64,000 bases of DNA from a bacterium (GTDB lineage Bacteria > Electryoneota > RPQS01), in the NCBI GenBank assembly GCA_036504735.1, contig DASXUQ010000019.1, positions 372,001 to 436,000 on the forward strand, in the 5' to 3' direction. Within the stretch, counting starts at the first letter, position 1, and each line of letters starts with the position of its first letter. Positions 50,412-60,215 of this stretch are shown here, piece after piece. A model generated the notes under the pieces. It worked only from the letters and a program-made list of their open reading frames with translations. It had not been told where the DNA came from and ran no database searches. The position numbers and the translations under genes were made by a program.

Positions 50412-51427
50412 TATTTGCTTTCCTCGGTTTGAATGTCATCGTCTATGGAACGAAGATAGAAATAGCGGTCCATGAGTTTTACATAATCGGAGAAGGGTTG
50501 GCCTTCGGGAGTCTGCTCGCGGATACGGCGGAAGGCTTCGAGGCGGCTGTCCAGCTCGTCGAAGTAATGCACGGCGAGGGCTTCGGGAGTCATGGGCTTG
50601 ACGGGCGAGCCGTAGTCGAGTTCTCCCTGATGCGAGAGAATCATGTGGATCACATGCAGGCGGATGTCCTCGGGAAAATCGGGAAGGGATGCGATTTTGC
50701 GCTCGATGAATTCCGCGCCCATAAAGACATGCCCGAGCAGCCGTCCCTGCGCGCTGTAATCAATCGCGGCATCCGAGGAGAGTTCGAAGATTTTGCCGAT
50801 GTCATGGAGCAGGCCGCCGGTTACGGCGAGATCCTTGTTGAGGATCGGGTAGAACTGGCACATGCACTCGACGGCGCGCGTGACGCCGATGGTATGCTCG
50901 GCCAAGCCGCCGATGACTGCATGGTGCCAGAGCTTTCCGGCGGGCGCCGTTAAGAAGCGGTGCATAAACGCTTCATCATGGAACACAGCGTCGAGCAGCG
51001 CCTTGATGTGTTCATTTTTGACGGTGCCGATGAGATGCTGAAGCTGTGCGCGGGCGTCTTCTTCCGAGATAGGTGAGCGCGGCAGAAAGACGGTGGGATC
51101 GGGGACTTCTTCTTTGGTGGCAAGGCGCAGGCGTGTGGCTTTGAGATCGGGCACATCACGGTAACGGTCAACGACGGCTTCAAGCTTGATGGCATCACCC
51201 GCCTTGGCCAGCGCGACAAACTCTTCGAAGCTATCCCACATCTTGGCGTGCATGGTGCCGGATGCATCCTGCAGGCGCATTTCGAGATACTGGCCGCCGG
51301 TGCGGGTGGGTTTGACTTCGATTTTCTGAATCAAATAAAAGCCGATGATTTTGTCACCGGCAGGCAACTGGCGGACTTGAGAGAGGGGCGGGGACGTTTG
51401 GGGAGTGACAGGAGTAGCAGAAGGCAT
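50411..51427 (-). CDS. YhaM-like 3'-5' exoribonuclease (OB fold plus HD domain)
   Basis: This 338-residue protein has an N-terminal OB-fold (KIIGFYLIQKIEVKPTRTGG, then QYLEMRLQDASGTMHAKMWD) and an HD domain with LWHHAVIGGLAEHTIGVTRA and GLLHDIGKIFELS, plus a downstream His in MILSHQGELDYGS. This is the layout of YhaM/CBF1-type exoribonucleases. It should degrade RNA or single-stranded DNA with a divalent metal. ATG 51427 is used, with GTGAG in front; a GTG at 51490 would add an implausible 21 residues. A promoter lies at 51532-51560. Confidence 0.9.
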   Translation of the reverse strand: MPSATPVTPQTSPPLSQVRQLPAGDKIIGFYLIQKIEVKPTRTGGQYLEMRLQDASGTMHAKMWDSFEEFVALAKAGDAIKLEAVVDRYRDVPDLKATRLRLATKEEVPDPTVFLPRSPISEEDARAQLQHLIGTVKNEHIKALLDAVFHDEAFMHRFLTAPAGKLWHHAVIGGLAEHTIGVTRAVECMCQFYPILNKDLAVTGGLLHDIGKIFELSSDAAIDYSAQGRLLGHVFMGAEFIERKIASLPDFPEDIRLHVIHMILSHQGELDYGSPVKPMTPEALAVHYFDELDSRLEAFRRIREQTPEGQPFSDYVKLMDRYFYLRSIDDDIQTEESK

Positions 51428-51531
51428 AAGTCTCACCCGGTTTAGGATAAAGAGACAAGAAATATCAACTTGCGTCCCAGCAGGACGCACAGCACAGCGG
51501 CGGCGGGTCCGGCCATCTTGCTTAGATTATC

Positions 51532-51560
51532 AGTGTAACACTCAGCGGCCAAATTGTCAA
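51532..51560 (-). promoter_or_regulatory. Sigma-70 promoter of the YhaM-like gene
   Basis: On the minus strand TTGACA (51560-51555), 17 bases, TACACT (51537-51532). The start near 51525 leaves a leader of about 98 bases to the ATG at 51427. Confidence 0.72.
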
Positions 51561-51580
51561 GTTGATCATCGGGTGATGGC

Positions 51581-51617
51581 AAAAAAAAGTCGGGCACACA
51601 TTACAGTGTGCCCGACT
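51581..51617 (-). terminator. Rho-independent terminator of the envelope gene run
   Basis: Arms AGTCGGGCACAC (51588-51599) and GTGTGCCCGACT (51606-51617) with a 6-base loop; A-run 51581-51588 becomes the U-run on the minus strand. Confidence 0.88.
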
Positions 51618-51636
51618 CTATTCGAAAGGTGTACGC

Positions 51637-52854
51637 TTACATCCGATAGCTGACCGTCAGCAGGGCGTTGTTGGCTTTGATCTTCTCGGTCAGACCGGGG
51701 GTGATGTTTTCCGTGTAGTTGGTGAACTGTACGGCGGCATCGAACATCACGCTCTTGTCGACCAGAATTCCAAGGCCCAACGAGAACAGATTGCGGTCGG
51801 CCTTGCTGCCGGCCTTTTGGTAGGCGGACGGTTCAAAGGCGTAGCCCGCACGGGCACGCAGACCGTAGGCAGGGAACAGATATTCTCCGCCGACGGACAG
51901 GCGGGTGGTACCCTGATAGGTGTCCTTGATCTGCTGGTTGGCTTCGGCCTGAGTGACACCTTCAAAGGGAGTATCACTGCGGAATTCCAGCGAGGTCCAG
52001 TCACGGTACTCGACATCGGCGGCGAGCAGCCAGCGGCCCGGGGCGAAGGATCCGCCGAGGCGGAAGACTGCCGGGTAGTACATCTTGTAATCGAAAGAGC
52101 CGCTGGATGAATCAATCGCGTGATCTTCACTCAGGTTGAAGATCACCGGAGTCTGAATCATCAGGCCCGCGCGGCCATAGCGGCCCAGGCGGAGCAGTGC
52201 GCCGAAGTTGGCGCCCCAGCCGGACAGCGACGTGTTGATCTGCTGCTGGCTGTAATAAGGCGTCCCGCTGACGGTGTAGCTGCCGGTCAAAGAATAGTCA
52301 TCGGAACCGCTGAAGTAGTTCAGGCCGAGTCCCAGCGCCAGATTGGGCGAGACATCCATGGCGCCATCGAAGCTCCACATGCCGAGGCGGCCCCCTTCGA
52401 GTTCATCGAAGTTGTCCCAGTAGGAGCCTGCCGTTTGGGAGACGATGCGGGTGCGGCGGTCGAAGGATGTCAATTGATTGTAACCGAAGGCAAAGCTGAG
52501 CGCTCCCTGATAGACGGGCACAGGAAACACCAGACCGGCATTGTTCAGACGGATACCGCTGGTTGAGCCTGTGCGGGTTCCGCCGAAATAGTTGGTGCTG
52601 TTGCTGTAGCCTGTGCGGGAGAGCGAGCCTTGCAGTTCGATGCGTTTGACCTGCGCCAGGCCGGCCGGATTCCACCAGGCCGCGGTGTAATCATCGGCAA
52701 TGCCGGTGTAGGTGCCACCCATTCCCAACGGGCGCGCGCCCGTTCCCACGTATTGTCCCGTGCTCAGCAGCAGCCGCTCAGGAATGGATCCTTGAGCAAA
52801 GGCCAGCGGCACGATCAGCAGAAGCAGAAGTCCCGCGATGAATGTGCTCTTCAT
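51637..52854 (-). CDS. FadL/PorV-like outer-membrane beta-barrel protein
   Basis: This 405-residue protein has a signal peptide (MKSTFIAGLLLLLIVPLAFA) and the opening seen in FadL/OmpP1 and PorV-type barrels: GARPLGMGGTYTGIADDYTA, then AAWWNPAGLAQV with the Asn-Pro-Ala-Gly motif. Alternating strands follow to the C-terminus, LLTVSYRM. It should be an outer-membrane channel for hydrophobic compounds or, if PorV-like, part of surface attachment of type IX secreted proteins. Sequence cannot separate the two. It starts 5 bp after the Tyr/Trp-rich lipoprotein gene, so they form a unit, with the terminator at 51581-51617. Confidence 0.82.
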   Translation of the reverse strand: MKSTFIAGLLLLLIVPLAFAQGSIPERLLLSTGQYVGTGARPLGMGGTYTGIADDYTAAWWNPAGLAQVKRIELQGSLSRTGYSNSTNYFGGTRTGSTSGIRLNNAGLVFPVPVYQGALSFAFGYNQLTSFDRRTRIVSQTAGSYWDNFDELEGGRLGMWSFDGAMDVSPNLALGLGLNYFSGSDDYSLTGSYTVSGTPYYSQQQINTSLSGWGANFGALLRLGRYGRAGLMIQTPVIFNLSEDHAIDSSSGSFDYKMYYPAVFRLGGSFAPGRWLLAADVEYRDWTSLEFRSDTPFEGVTQAEANQQIKDTYQGTTRLSVGGEYLFPAYGLRARAGYAFEPSAYQKAGSKADRNLFSLGLGILVDKSVMFDAAVQFTNYTENITPGLTEKIKANNALLTVSYRM

Positions 52855-52859
52855 GTGCG

Positions 52860-53441
52860 TCAGTGTCCTCGCTTTCCACCCCGTTTGCCGTCATCCTTTT
52901 TCGCATCTCCGTTATCGGGAGGCGGCGAGCCGGCTGGCGGGTTCGACGGCGGAGGAGTTCCATAGGCTGGGGGCGGACTGGAAGCCGGCGGCGTGGCATA
53001 GGACCCACCTCCGGTATCATGGGAACGGCGTCCTCCGGAACGTTTGTCAGGCGGCTGCGCAGGAGTTCCGGTGCTACCGCCGGGATAGTACGGATAGTAC
53101 CCGTTGTAGTTGTCCCACCATGGACGTCCATAGTAGTTGTCGTACCCGTAGTAGCCCCAGTAGTAGTCCGGCATATAGTTGTCGTAGTTCCAGCCCCAGA
53201 TCGGTTCATGGCGTGGACGGCCCCAGTAGGACCAGCCGTAGTCGGGATACTGCTCATAGTAAACCGTCGAATCCCGCCGCAGTGACGTGTCAATCGCCGT
53301 GGAATCATAGCGATTGTACAGCGATGCCTGCGGATGCGCCCGCGCCGACTCCATGTCCGGCTTGTACAGTTGCGTGTAGCAGCCCGTGATCAAAAAGATG
53401 AACAGGACCGCAGGAATCAGCAGAGAGAATAGACGTTTCAT
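52860..53441 (-). CDS. Tyr/Trp/Gly-rich lipoprotein
   Basis: This 193-residue lipoprotein has a signal ending at Cys21 (LFIFLITGC). Its centre is packed with Tyr, Trp, Asp, Asn and Gly (for example YYGYDNYYGRPWWDNYNGYY) and its tail is Pro/Ser/Gly-rich and then basic (KKDDGKRGGKRG). This is low-complexity and of unknown function; binding to wall or exopolysaccharide is a guess. GAGGAGG precedes the ATG at 53441, and a longer upstream frame is rejected for lack of a site. It sits 5 bp before the FadL/PorV-like gene and 97 bp after argF. Confidence 0.78.
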   Translation of the reverse strand: MKRLFSLLIPAVLFIFLITGCYTQLYKPDMESARAHPQASLYNRYDSTAIDTSLRRDSTVYYEQYPDYGWSYWGRPRHEPIWGWNYDNYMPDYYWGYYGYDNYYGRPWWDNYNGYYPYYPGGSTGTPAQPPDKRSGGRRSHDTGGGSYATPPASSPPPAYGTPPPSNPPAGSPPPDNGDAKKDDGKRGGKRGH

Positions 53442-53538
53442 GTTGGTCCCTCCTCGCGATGAGGGCGCGAAATAGAATGTCAAAAAGCCTAAAAACCAAA
53501 AAGCCAAAAGGTCAAGGTTCAGGAGGTGTAGGGTCTTC

Positions 53539-54450
53539 TCAGGCTTCGAGCAGTCGAAGGATGATGGCCTTCTGCATATGCAGACGGTTTTCCGCTTCAT
53601 CAAAGACGACGCTGTGCGGGCCTTCCATCACCTCATCGGTGATTTCGCGGCCACGTTCAGCCGGCAAGCAGTGCATGACCAGACAATCTTTATCCGCCTT
53701 GGAGACCAGCGCCTGATTCACCTGAAACGCCTGCAGGGCCTTCTCCTTGGCCGCCGCCTGATCCTTCTGCCCCATCGACGCCCAGACATCGGTGTAGATG
53801 ATGTTTGCGCCGCGGACAGCTTCCTGCGGATCATGGGAGATCGAAACCCGCGACCGTCCCGCCTTCTTAGCCGCTTCGAAAATCCGCATATCGGGCAGGG
53901 TGTCAGGGGAAGTCGCTACCACCAATTCGAAACCTAAGAGGGTGGAAAGGTTTAACCAAGAGTTGGTCATGTTGTTTCCATCGCCAATGTACACCAGCTT
54001 AAAGCCTTCGAAGCGGCCCAGCTTTTCGTAAATTGTTAAAATGTCCGACATAATCTGGCAAGGATGCAGCAGATCCGTCAAAGCATTGATGACCGGGACA
54101 TCTGCATACTTGGCCAGTTCTTCAACGTCAGACTGTTTAAAGGTGCGGATGATGATCCCATCGAGGTAGCGGGAGAGTACCCGCGCGGCGTCGGCGATTG
54201 TCTCGCGCTTGCCGAGCTGTATCTCACTGTCTGTCAAGTAGATATGATGGCCGCCCAACTGGTTGACCGCGACTTCGAAAGAGATTCGGGTGCGGAGGCT
54301 GGGCTTGTGGAAGATCAATCCCCACGTCTGGCGGTTCAGCGCATTGGAATCGGGATGATCGTCCGCCTCTTTTAACTCCCGTGCAAGAGAGAGTGTTTCG
54401 ATAACCTCTTCACGATTAAAGTCCAGTTCGGTCAAAAAGTCGCGGTGCAT
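53539..54450 (-). CDS. argF: Ornithine carbamoyltransferase
   Basis: This 303-residue enzyme makes citrulline from ornithine and carbamoyl phosphate. The motifs are SLRTRISFEVAVNQLGGH (carbamoyl phosphate, S-x-R-T-R), LLHPCQIMSDILTIYE with HPCQ, DGNNMTNSW and HCLPAERGREITDEV, whose Cys-Leu-Pro ornithine region favours OTC over acetylornithine forms. I start at ATG 54450, giving the usual length and start (MHRDFLTELDF); an ATG at 54492 is possible. It is the only amino-acid gene in a run of secreted and envelope genes, with no other arg gene nearby. Confidence 0.93.
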   Translation of the reverse strand: MHRDFLTELDFNREEVIETLSLARELKEADDHPDSNALNRQTWGLIFHKPSLRTRISFEVAVNQLGGHHIYLTDSEIQLGKRETIADAARVLSRYLDGIIIRTFKQSDVEELAKYADVPVINALTDLLHPCQIMSDILTIYEKLGRFEGFKLVYIGDGNNMTNSWLNLSTLLGFELVVATSPDTLPDMRIFEAAKKAGRSRVSISHDPQEAVRGANIIYTDVWASMGQKDQAAAKEKALQAFQVNQALVSKADKDCLVMHCLPAERGREITDEVMEGPHSVVFDEAENRLHMQKAIILRLLEA

Positions 54451-54550
54451 TCGCGTTCCATCGGTATTCAGGCGGGAAATTGATGAAGACATTGCGGTAC
54501 TCAAAGGTTGAACTTGAAACAGGATTTGAAGGGTAGATGCGACCGGGGCG

Positions 54551-56920
54551 CTATCGCAACAGAAGCAATTTGTGGGTGGAGATGCTGCCGCAGGCTTGGA
54601 GCTGCACAAAGTAGAGGCCTGAGCCTACAGGCGAACCGGCAGCCGAGAGACCATCCCATGTCAGGCGCTGCGGTCCAGCGGCAGGAGCATTGACTTCGTA
54701 GCGGCGGACTTCCTGACCGAGGGTGTTAAACAGCACCAGCTTCACCAGTCCCGGCGCGGCCACTTCATAGCTGACCGTGGTGGACGGGTTGAAGGGATTG
54801 GGGTAAGAACCGGTAATGCGATAGCTGTAGCTGATCACGGAAGGCCGCACCGGAGCGGCGGCATCCATGCCCGTGGTAATTTGCACATCGTCGATATGCA
54901 GGCCGAGATCGCCCAGAACACCGTCCGTCTTGAAGCGGAAACGGAACTGGATTGTGTGGCCCATGTAGGGTGTCAGGTTTGCCCAGGATTGGGTCCAGGG
55001 AATCTCGAGATCACTATAACCGGCAACGGTGTGCCATGTGGTGTCCGCGTCGGAAAGGACTTCTGCAAAGAAACTGTCGGCGGGCATATCCAGGCGGCCT
55101 CGCCGCCAGAAAGTCAGCGCCGCCACATTGTTGGTGTCCGAACTTAGTGCGATGGGCAGGGCATAGGTCAGCGTGGCATTAAGGTTATTCGCATACTGGG
55201 CGCGATAACCGGTGGGAGCATTGCACAGCGATGCGCCGAACCCCAGCCCGGTGGTGTCGTTCTCGGTGCGCCACGGATTACCTGCGCCACCGGCCGTCCA
55301 TCCATTCAAACCGCTTTCGAACGATTCAGCCATCCGGGTACTGCTGCCCGGCAGATGGAATTCCTGTGTCTCATCACCGCCGAGGTAGAAAGTGCGGAAC
55401 AAGACCATATGGTCGATACCGTCGCCAATGGCTGTCGCCCGGAAGCTGCCTTCGGGCAGGCTGATAGAAGTTCCTTCGGCCGGAACACTCACCCAATGCG
55501 GGAATTCGGCGTCAAGGTACACCCGGCCGGAGATGCGATTGCTTGCGGCATCGTACAGCGCCAGATTCAGCGTATGCCACGGCAGGGGAGTCAAATGCAA
55601 ATTGACGGATTGCGGGTCATTGGGGTAGACGGTAACCGTCTGCGTGTCGGGAAGAAAACCCTCTTTACGGGCCATGAAGCTTGCCGTGCCCGGCGTAGCC
55701 AGCAAAGTCGTGGCGCTGCCGAACTGCTCATTGGTGTACCATGGATTCAGGATGGCTTTCCACGTATTCAAATAGCGCCACTCGGCGGAGATCGGCGTCG
55801 AGTTGTCAGGACCGGAAAAGGTGTGGATGGTGACGGGCGGCTGAGTCAGATGGCCCAGATTCAGCAAGCGCTCCAACAGCCAATTCAGCGCGACGCGGTC
55901 CTGATTGACCAGTACGGCCAGTGTGTCGCAGTGCGGTTGGATATTAACCGGCGGGCCCAATTCGGTGTTGAACTGAATTGTGCCGAGCTCCCGGTAGAAC
56001 CAATCCTGCAACTCGCCGTTGCGCTTTGAGTGGAAAGCCGCATGATAGCGGATTCCGAAATTGGATGCGTCGCAATACAGGTTATTCAGGAAGCCGATGG
56101 CCGTACAGTCGGGAGACGATTTGGCGGGGCCGTCGGTTGTTTCTTCCCAATTCCAGGCGGCGATACTGCGTTCGGCGTTGCCGCCAGCCCGGGAGCTGTG
56201 AAAGACAGCGGAAATGGTCGGCTTGATTTGCACGGACAGATCACGCAGCGCCTGGGCTTCCGGCTCGGAGAACGGTCCGGCACCACGAAAGTAATCGAAG
56301 CGTTCGAGGGCTGTCGGGTACCAGAGGGAATCGCCGTAAATCCAATTGAGGTTCGACTGACGGTTCAGGTCCACACCGCAGGAGTCCTGCCCCATGCCGT
56401 TGACGACAATACAGGTGTCCAGTTGCGGCGGCACGTACCCGTTTTTGCGGTACGTGCAATCCCAGTTACGTGAGATGACCTCAAGACCATCGGGGTTAAT
56501 CGTCGGCACGAAATAGAGCTGCGTGTTGTTGATCAGAGTGCGGTAGAGGCCATACAGGGAGTCCAGCCGCCAGACGTAGTTAATCATGGTTTCGAGACCA
56601 ATGACTTCCTCGGCATGTATATGGCCAACAATCAGCGCCGTGGGTTCGTCCTCGAACTGGTCGGGATGATCGGAAATCTTGATGGCATAGAGCGGATAAC
56701 GCACACCCAGTTGATCACCGCGCGACCAGCCGATCGTGTCCACATGGGCGATATGAAAATGCGCGGCGTCATAGGCCACAAGGTCCGCGATGAAGCTGTC
56801 GACCTTGGCCCTCGTGTGATAGCACACATCGAGACACTGGGCTGAGGCCAGAGATGATACCAGGGCGACCAGCAGAAAAGATAAGAACAGCCTGAAAGGC
56901 AAAGCACGTTGCAATTTCAT
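54551..56920 (-). CDS. Secreted M14 zinc carboxypeptidase with sorting domain
   Basis: This 789-residue protein has a signal peptide (FRLFLSFLLVALVSSLASAQ), an M14 domain, a carboxypeptidase-regulatory or PEGA-like region, a MAM/jelly-roll-like domain (GHTIQFRFRFKTDGVLGDLG) and a C-terminal sorting domain with GSYPNPFNPSTTVSYE. Zinc ligands H102 and E105 are in GHIHAEEVIG, a later His lies in FHSSRAGG, and the catalytic Glu is likely E320 in NTELGPP. FVPTINPDGLEV and CGVDLNRQSN are standard M14 blocks. It should trim C-terminal residues outside the cell. It follows the 1061-residue gene on the minus strand by about 110 bp. Confidence 0.92.
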   Translation of the reverse strand: MKLQRALPFRLFLSFLLVALVSSLASAQCLDVCYHTRAKVDSFIADLVAYDAAHFHIAHVDTIGWSRGDQLGVRYPLYAIKISDHPDQFEDEPTALIVGHIHAEEVIGLETMINYVWRLDSLYGLYRTLINNTQLYFVPTINPDGLEVISRNWDCTYRKNGYVPPQLDTCIVVNGMGQDSCGVDLNRQSNLNWIYGDSLWYPTALERFDYFRGAGPFSEPEAQALRDLSVQIKPTISAVFHSSRAGGNAERSIAAWNWEETTDGPAKSSPDCTAIGFLNNLYCDASNFGIRYHAAFHSKRNGELQDWFYRELGTIQFNTELGPPVNIQPHCDTLAVLVNQDRVALNWLLERLLNLGHLTQPPVTIHTFSGPDNSTPISAEWRYLNTWKAILNPWYTNEQFGSATTLLATPGTASFMARKEGFLPDTQTVTVYPNDPQSVNLHLTPLPWHTLNLALYDAASNRISGRVYLDAEFPHWVSVPAEGTSISLPEGSFRATAIGDGIDHMVLFRTFYLGGDETQEFHLPGSSTRMAESFESGLNGWTAGGAGNPWRTENDTTGLGFGASLCNAPTGYRAQYANNLNATLTYALPIALSSDTNNVAALTFWRRGRLDMPADSFFAEVLSDADTTWHTVAGYSDLEIPWTQSWANLTPYMGHTIQFRFRFKTDGVLGDLGLHIDDVQITTGMDAAAPVRPSVISYSYRITGSYPNPFNPSTTVSYEVAAPGLVKLVLFNTLGQEVRRYEVNAPAAGPQRLTWDGLSAAGSPVGSGLYFVQLQACGSISTHKLLLLR

Positions 56921-57029
56921 GTTGAGAAGTCCCGCGGATAAGGATAAGTCGCAGAAGCGGATGCGGCAGGCTCCATGCGTATCGGGCGGGCCATTACAAC
57001 CCGCCCGATACACCGGAGAACGGAGGCTG

Positions 57030-60000
57030 CTACTTCAGCAGGATCATTTTCTTGACGTCCACGAAGTTGGACGTTTTCAGGCGATAGTAGTACATGCCCG
57101 AGGCCAGGCGCGGCGATTCGTACATGATTTCATACTTGCCGGCAGTCATCACCTTGTCCACCAGCGTGGTTACCTTCTGGCCCAGCGTGTTGAAGATTTC
57201 CACCGACACCCGCTGCGTGGCGGGAATGGCGAAGCTGATACGCGTGGAAGGGTTGAAGGGATTCGGGTAGTTCTGGTAGAGTTCCGGCTTGGTGGGCAGC
57301 AACGAGGTGGGAACCTCCTTGATGCTGGTCACGTGGTCGTTGATCCGGTTCATCCAGATGTTCTTGAGCGGCTCCTTGCCGGAGGCGCGCTGGTCGGTCC
57401 ATGCGGTAAAGATGCCGCCGCCCGCGTCGTCACAGATGGAGGGATTGGTCTGCCACTGGTAATAGTCGCACACCACGCCGCCGCTATCCGGAACCCACCA
57501 GCTTTCCGTGGCGTCGCCGCCGGCCCACCAGTGCATACCGTAGACGTCGGGGAAGGCGACGCGGTTGTCCGTCCAATTGACGTACAGACCGTTGCCCCAT
57601 TCGGCATAGAGCACGACGTCCTGCTGATCACCGCGAGCCAGACAGAGTGGCTTGCCCAGCACCGGCCACTGGCGCGCGCCGGAGGGGCTGAGCTTTTGAG
57701 CCATCAGGTTCAAGCCGGAGACTTCACCGACGAACGATTCCCAGGTGCAGAAGAGCTGCCCGTCCTGCGAGAGCGCGAGGGTCGGCTTGTCCTGCATCAG
57801 AGTGTCAATCACCACCGGGATACCGTTGTGTCCCTGCCACAGCTCTTCACCCGTCGCGCTCAGATGCTGCGCATAGATGTCCTTATCGAAGCCGGGGCGC
57901 ATTTCTTCGTTGCGCTTGTCCGACCAGGCGTAGAATGCGCCGCCCTGACCGTCGGAGACCAGAGTGGGATTGTCCTGCTCGTTGGGAGCGTCGCAGACGT
58001 TGAAGTTGTAAACCACGTTGCCGTTCAGGTCGACTTTGGCGGTGGTGATATTGAACGCGCCGAAAAGACCCGACTTCCACACCATGATGGCGCTATGGTC
58101 TGGGTTGCTGACCAGACCGCGCATCATGTCGTCGTCATCGGTGTTGGTCAGGCGCACCGGCTGCGGCCACGCGGGCGTACAGTCGGAGTTCATACGCATG
58201 ACATACACGTCGATAAGGTACGACAGGTTGTAGTTGGACCACGCCACGTAACAGCCGCCGATGCCGTCGGGGGCGCAAAAGGCGTCGACTTGATCGGTGG
58301 TCTGGGCATCGTGCCAGATTTCGCTGCCGGCGCGGTTGCCGAGCAGTTGGCCGTCGCTGCCGATGTGGGTCAAGCGAATGAGCTTGGCGCCGGTGCGCAG
58401 GTCTTCAAAGGTGACGAAGAATCCGCCGCCATTGTCGGTGCATACCTGATGCTTGTCCTGACTGACCTGAGCGTTGCCGCTGTTGTCGGGAACCAGCGTG
58501 TCGCCATTAACACCTTTTTCGACGTTGCCGGAGGAATCGATGATCTGGTAATAGAGGGCAGTGCCGCCGGCCACCGCGCGGTTATCCAGCCAGACCACGC
58601 CGGCGCGGCCACCCGCCATGGCAACCGTCTTGGGCAGGAAGGCGTCGCCATCCAGACCGGCCACGAGGGTCGAATCCGTGGAGAAGGACGGGGTGCAACT
58701 GGCCAGATCGTAACGCTGATAGCGGATCGCCTGCGAGCCGCGGCGCAGGTCATCATAGAACATCGAGAAGTGTGTGGAGTCGGTCATACGGATCAGCGGC
58801 GCGTTCTGCGCGCGGGGTCCGCCGGCCAGCAGATTGCCGCATTCGCCTCCCCACGTCAGCGTGCCGTTGGCAAGGACGCGCGCGCCGTAGATATCGCAGT
58901 TCTGCAGATCGTTATCCGAGCCGCGGGTGTCTTCCCAGGCACAGATCAAGCCGCCGTGAAAATCGGAGATCAGGCGCACACCGTCGCGGGTTTCGCCGGT
59001 GGGTCCGAGGGAATCCTGACCGGCATTTCCGCAGACGCGGAGACCGTTGGCCTGCCACTGAGCGGCCCCCTGCAGTGACATCTTCTGCGCGAAGACTTCC
59101 TTGCGCTCGCCGTTGACGCGCTGGTCTTCCCATACGGCGAGCAGACCATCCGGCGTCAAACCGTTCGCGCTGGTGGCAACACGCACTTCACCCTGATTGT
59201 GCTCGGCATCGCTGAGAGGGACGCCGTTGGGCGTCCACTGCACGTCACCGGCGCCGTTGATGCGCTGAACGTAGACGTCATCGGTGGTATTGCGCTGGTC
59301 GGTCCAGGCCACATAGGCGCCGCCGAGACCATCCGGGCAGAGCTTCGGGCTGCTTTGCTGACCGTCTGCGTTGCACACGACCATACCGTTCTGGCCGCCC
59401 CAGGGGAGCTGGCCATCGGCCGTAATCTTCGCGGCGTAGACGTTCTGGTTGCTGGCGTCGCGGCCATCTTTCCAGGCCACCAGCATGTTGCCGTTGCCGT
59501 CGGCGTCGGCGGTGATGCCGTTCTGGCCACCGTCAATGTAGGTGACCGCAAGCGGCGGGTAGGGAGTGTTATTCCATGTCCGCACGCCATTGGCATTGAT
59601 GTGCTGAGCATAGATATCACCTGCCGGATCACGACGGGTGTCTTCCCATGCAATGATCGCGCCGCCATTGGCGTCGCCGACCGCACGCAGCGTGGTTTCG
59701 CTGACCGCTGAGCCGCAGCCGGGAGTACTGCAGATGAAGGTATCCACCACAACGCCAGCGGTATCGGCCCACAGGCGGGTACCGCTATCGGTCAGCTTCT
59801 GAGCGTAGACGTCACCGGTGCTGTCAAAGCGGAAATCAATCCAGGCAACAATCCAATTGCCATCGGAAGCCACGGTGACCTCCGGATCTTCCTGCCTGTA
59901 GGGAAACGAGACGATGGCCCGGCCATCATGGGTCCACATTTCGTTGCCGGTGGGGGAAATGAGCTGGCCGTAGATATCACGGTCGCCGTTGCGGCAATCG

Positions 60001-60215
60001 GACCAGACGACGAGCACATATCCGTCTGCACGGCGATAGCTTGCTCTTTGCCATTCGATGTGATGGCCCTGGCGGATGGCTCTCCCATTCCGATCCTGAC
60101 GAACGGCATTGTCCCATAGGCGAGGATCGGAATGAGCAACTCCGGTCCAGCCGAGCACGACGGCACAGATCAGCAGCGCGGCACTCCCAAAACGATTCCA
60201 AAGAAACTTCAACAT
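57030..60215 (-). CDS. 1061-residue secreted propeller-like repeat protein with sorting domain
   Basis: This protein starts at ATG 60215 with GGAGAGGAA just before, and has a signal peptide (LLICAVVLGWTGVAHS). It is made of many repeats around A/V-W-x-D-x-R-x-x-x-x-D-(I/V)-Y (for example VVWSDCRNGDRDIYGQ, IIAWEDTRRDPAGDIYAQ, VAWTDQRNTTDDVYVQ), about 50-60 residues apart, which suggests one or two large beta-propellers. A C-terminal sorting domain has NYPNPFNPSTRI and ends VKKMILLK. No enzyme motif is visible. It is likely displayed on the surface. Confidence 0.86.
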   Translation of the reverse strand: MLKFLWNRFGSAALLICAVVLGWTGVAHSDPRLWDNAVRQDRNGRAIRQGHHIEWQRASYRRADGYVLVVWSDCRNGDRDIYGQLISPTGNEMWTHDGRAIVSFPYRQEDPEVTVASDGNWIVAWIDFRFDSTGDVYAQKLTDSGTRLWADTAGVVVDTFICSTPGCGSAVSETTLRAVGDANGGAIIAWEDTRRDPAGDIYAQHINANGVRTWNNTPYPPLAVTYIDGGQNGITADADGNGNMLVAWKDGRDASNQNVYAAKITADGQLPWGGQNGMVVCNADGQQSSPKLCPDGLGGAYVAWTDQRNTTDDVYVQRINGAGDVQWTPNGVPLSDAEHNQGEVRVATSANGLTPDGLLAVWEDQRVNGERKEVFAQKMSLQGAAQWQANGLRVCGNAGQDSLGPTGETRDGVRLISDFHGGLICAWEDTRGSDNDLQNCDIYGARVLANGTLTWGGECGNLLAGGPRAQNAPLIRMTDSTHFSMFYDDLRRGSQAIRYQRYDLASCTPSFSTDSTLVAGLDGDAFLPKTVAMAGGRAGVVWLDNRAVAGGTALYYQIIDSSGNVEKGVNGDTLVPDNSGNAQVSQDKHQVCTDNGGGFFVTFEDLRTGAKLIRLTHIGSDGQLLGNRAGSEIWHDAQTTDQVDAFCAPDGIGGCYVAWSNYNLSYLIDVYVMRMNSDCTPAWPQPVRLTNTDDDDMMRGLVSNPDHSAIMVWKSGLFGAFNITTAKVDLNGNVVYNFNVCDAPNEQDNPTLVSDGQGGAFYAWSDKRNEEMRPGFDKDIYAQHLSATGEELWQGHNGIPVVIDTLMQDKPTLALSQDGQLFCTWESFVGEVSGLNLMAQKLSPSGARQWPVLGKPLCLARGDQQDVVLYAEWGNGLYVNWTDNRVAFPDVYGMHWWAGGDATESWWVPDSGGVVCDYYQWQTNPSICDDAGGGIFTAWTDQRASGKEPLKNIWMNRINDHVTSIKEVPTSLLPTKPELYQNYPNPFNPSTRISFAIPATQRVSVEIFNTLGQKVTTLVDKVMTAGKYEIMYESPRLASGMYYYRLKTSNFVDVKKMILLK

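Noticed and set aside
53461-53520. Promoter from TTGACA on the minus strand at 53483-53478
   Set aside because: The position 17 bases on reads ATCGCG, which is not a -10 box.
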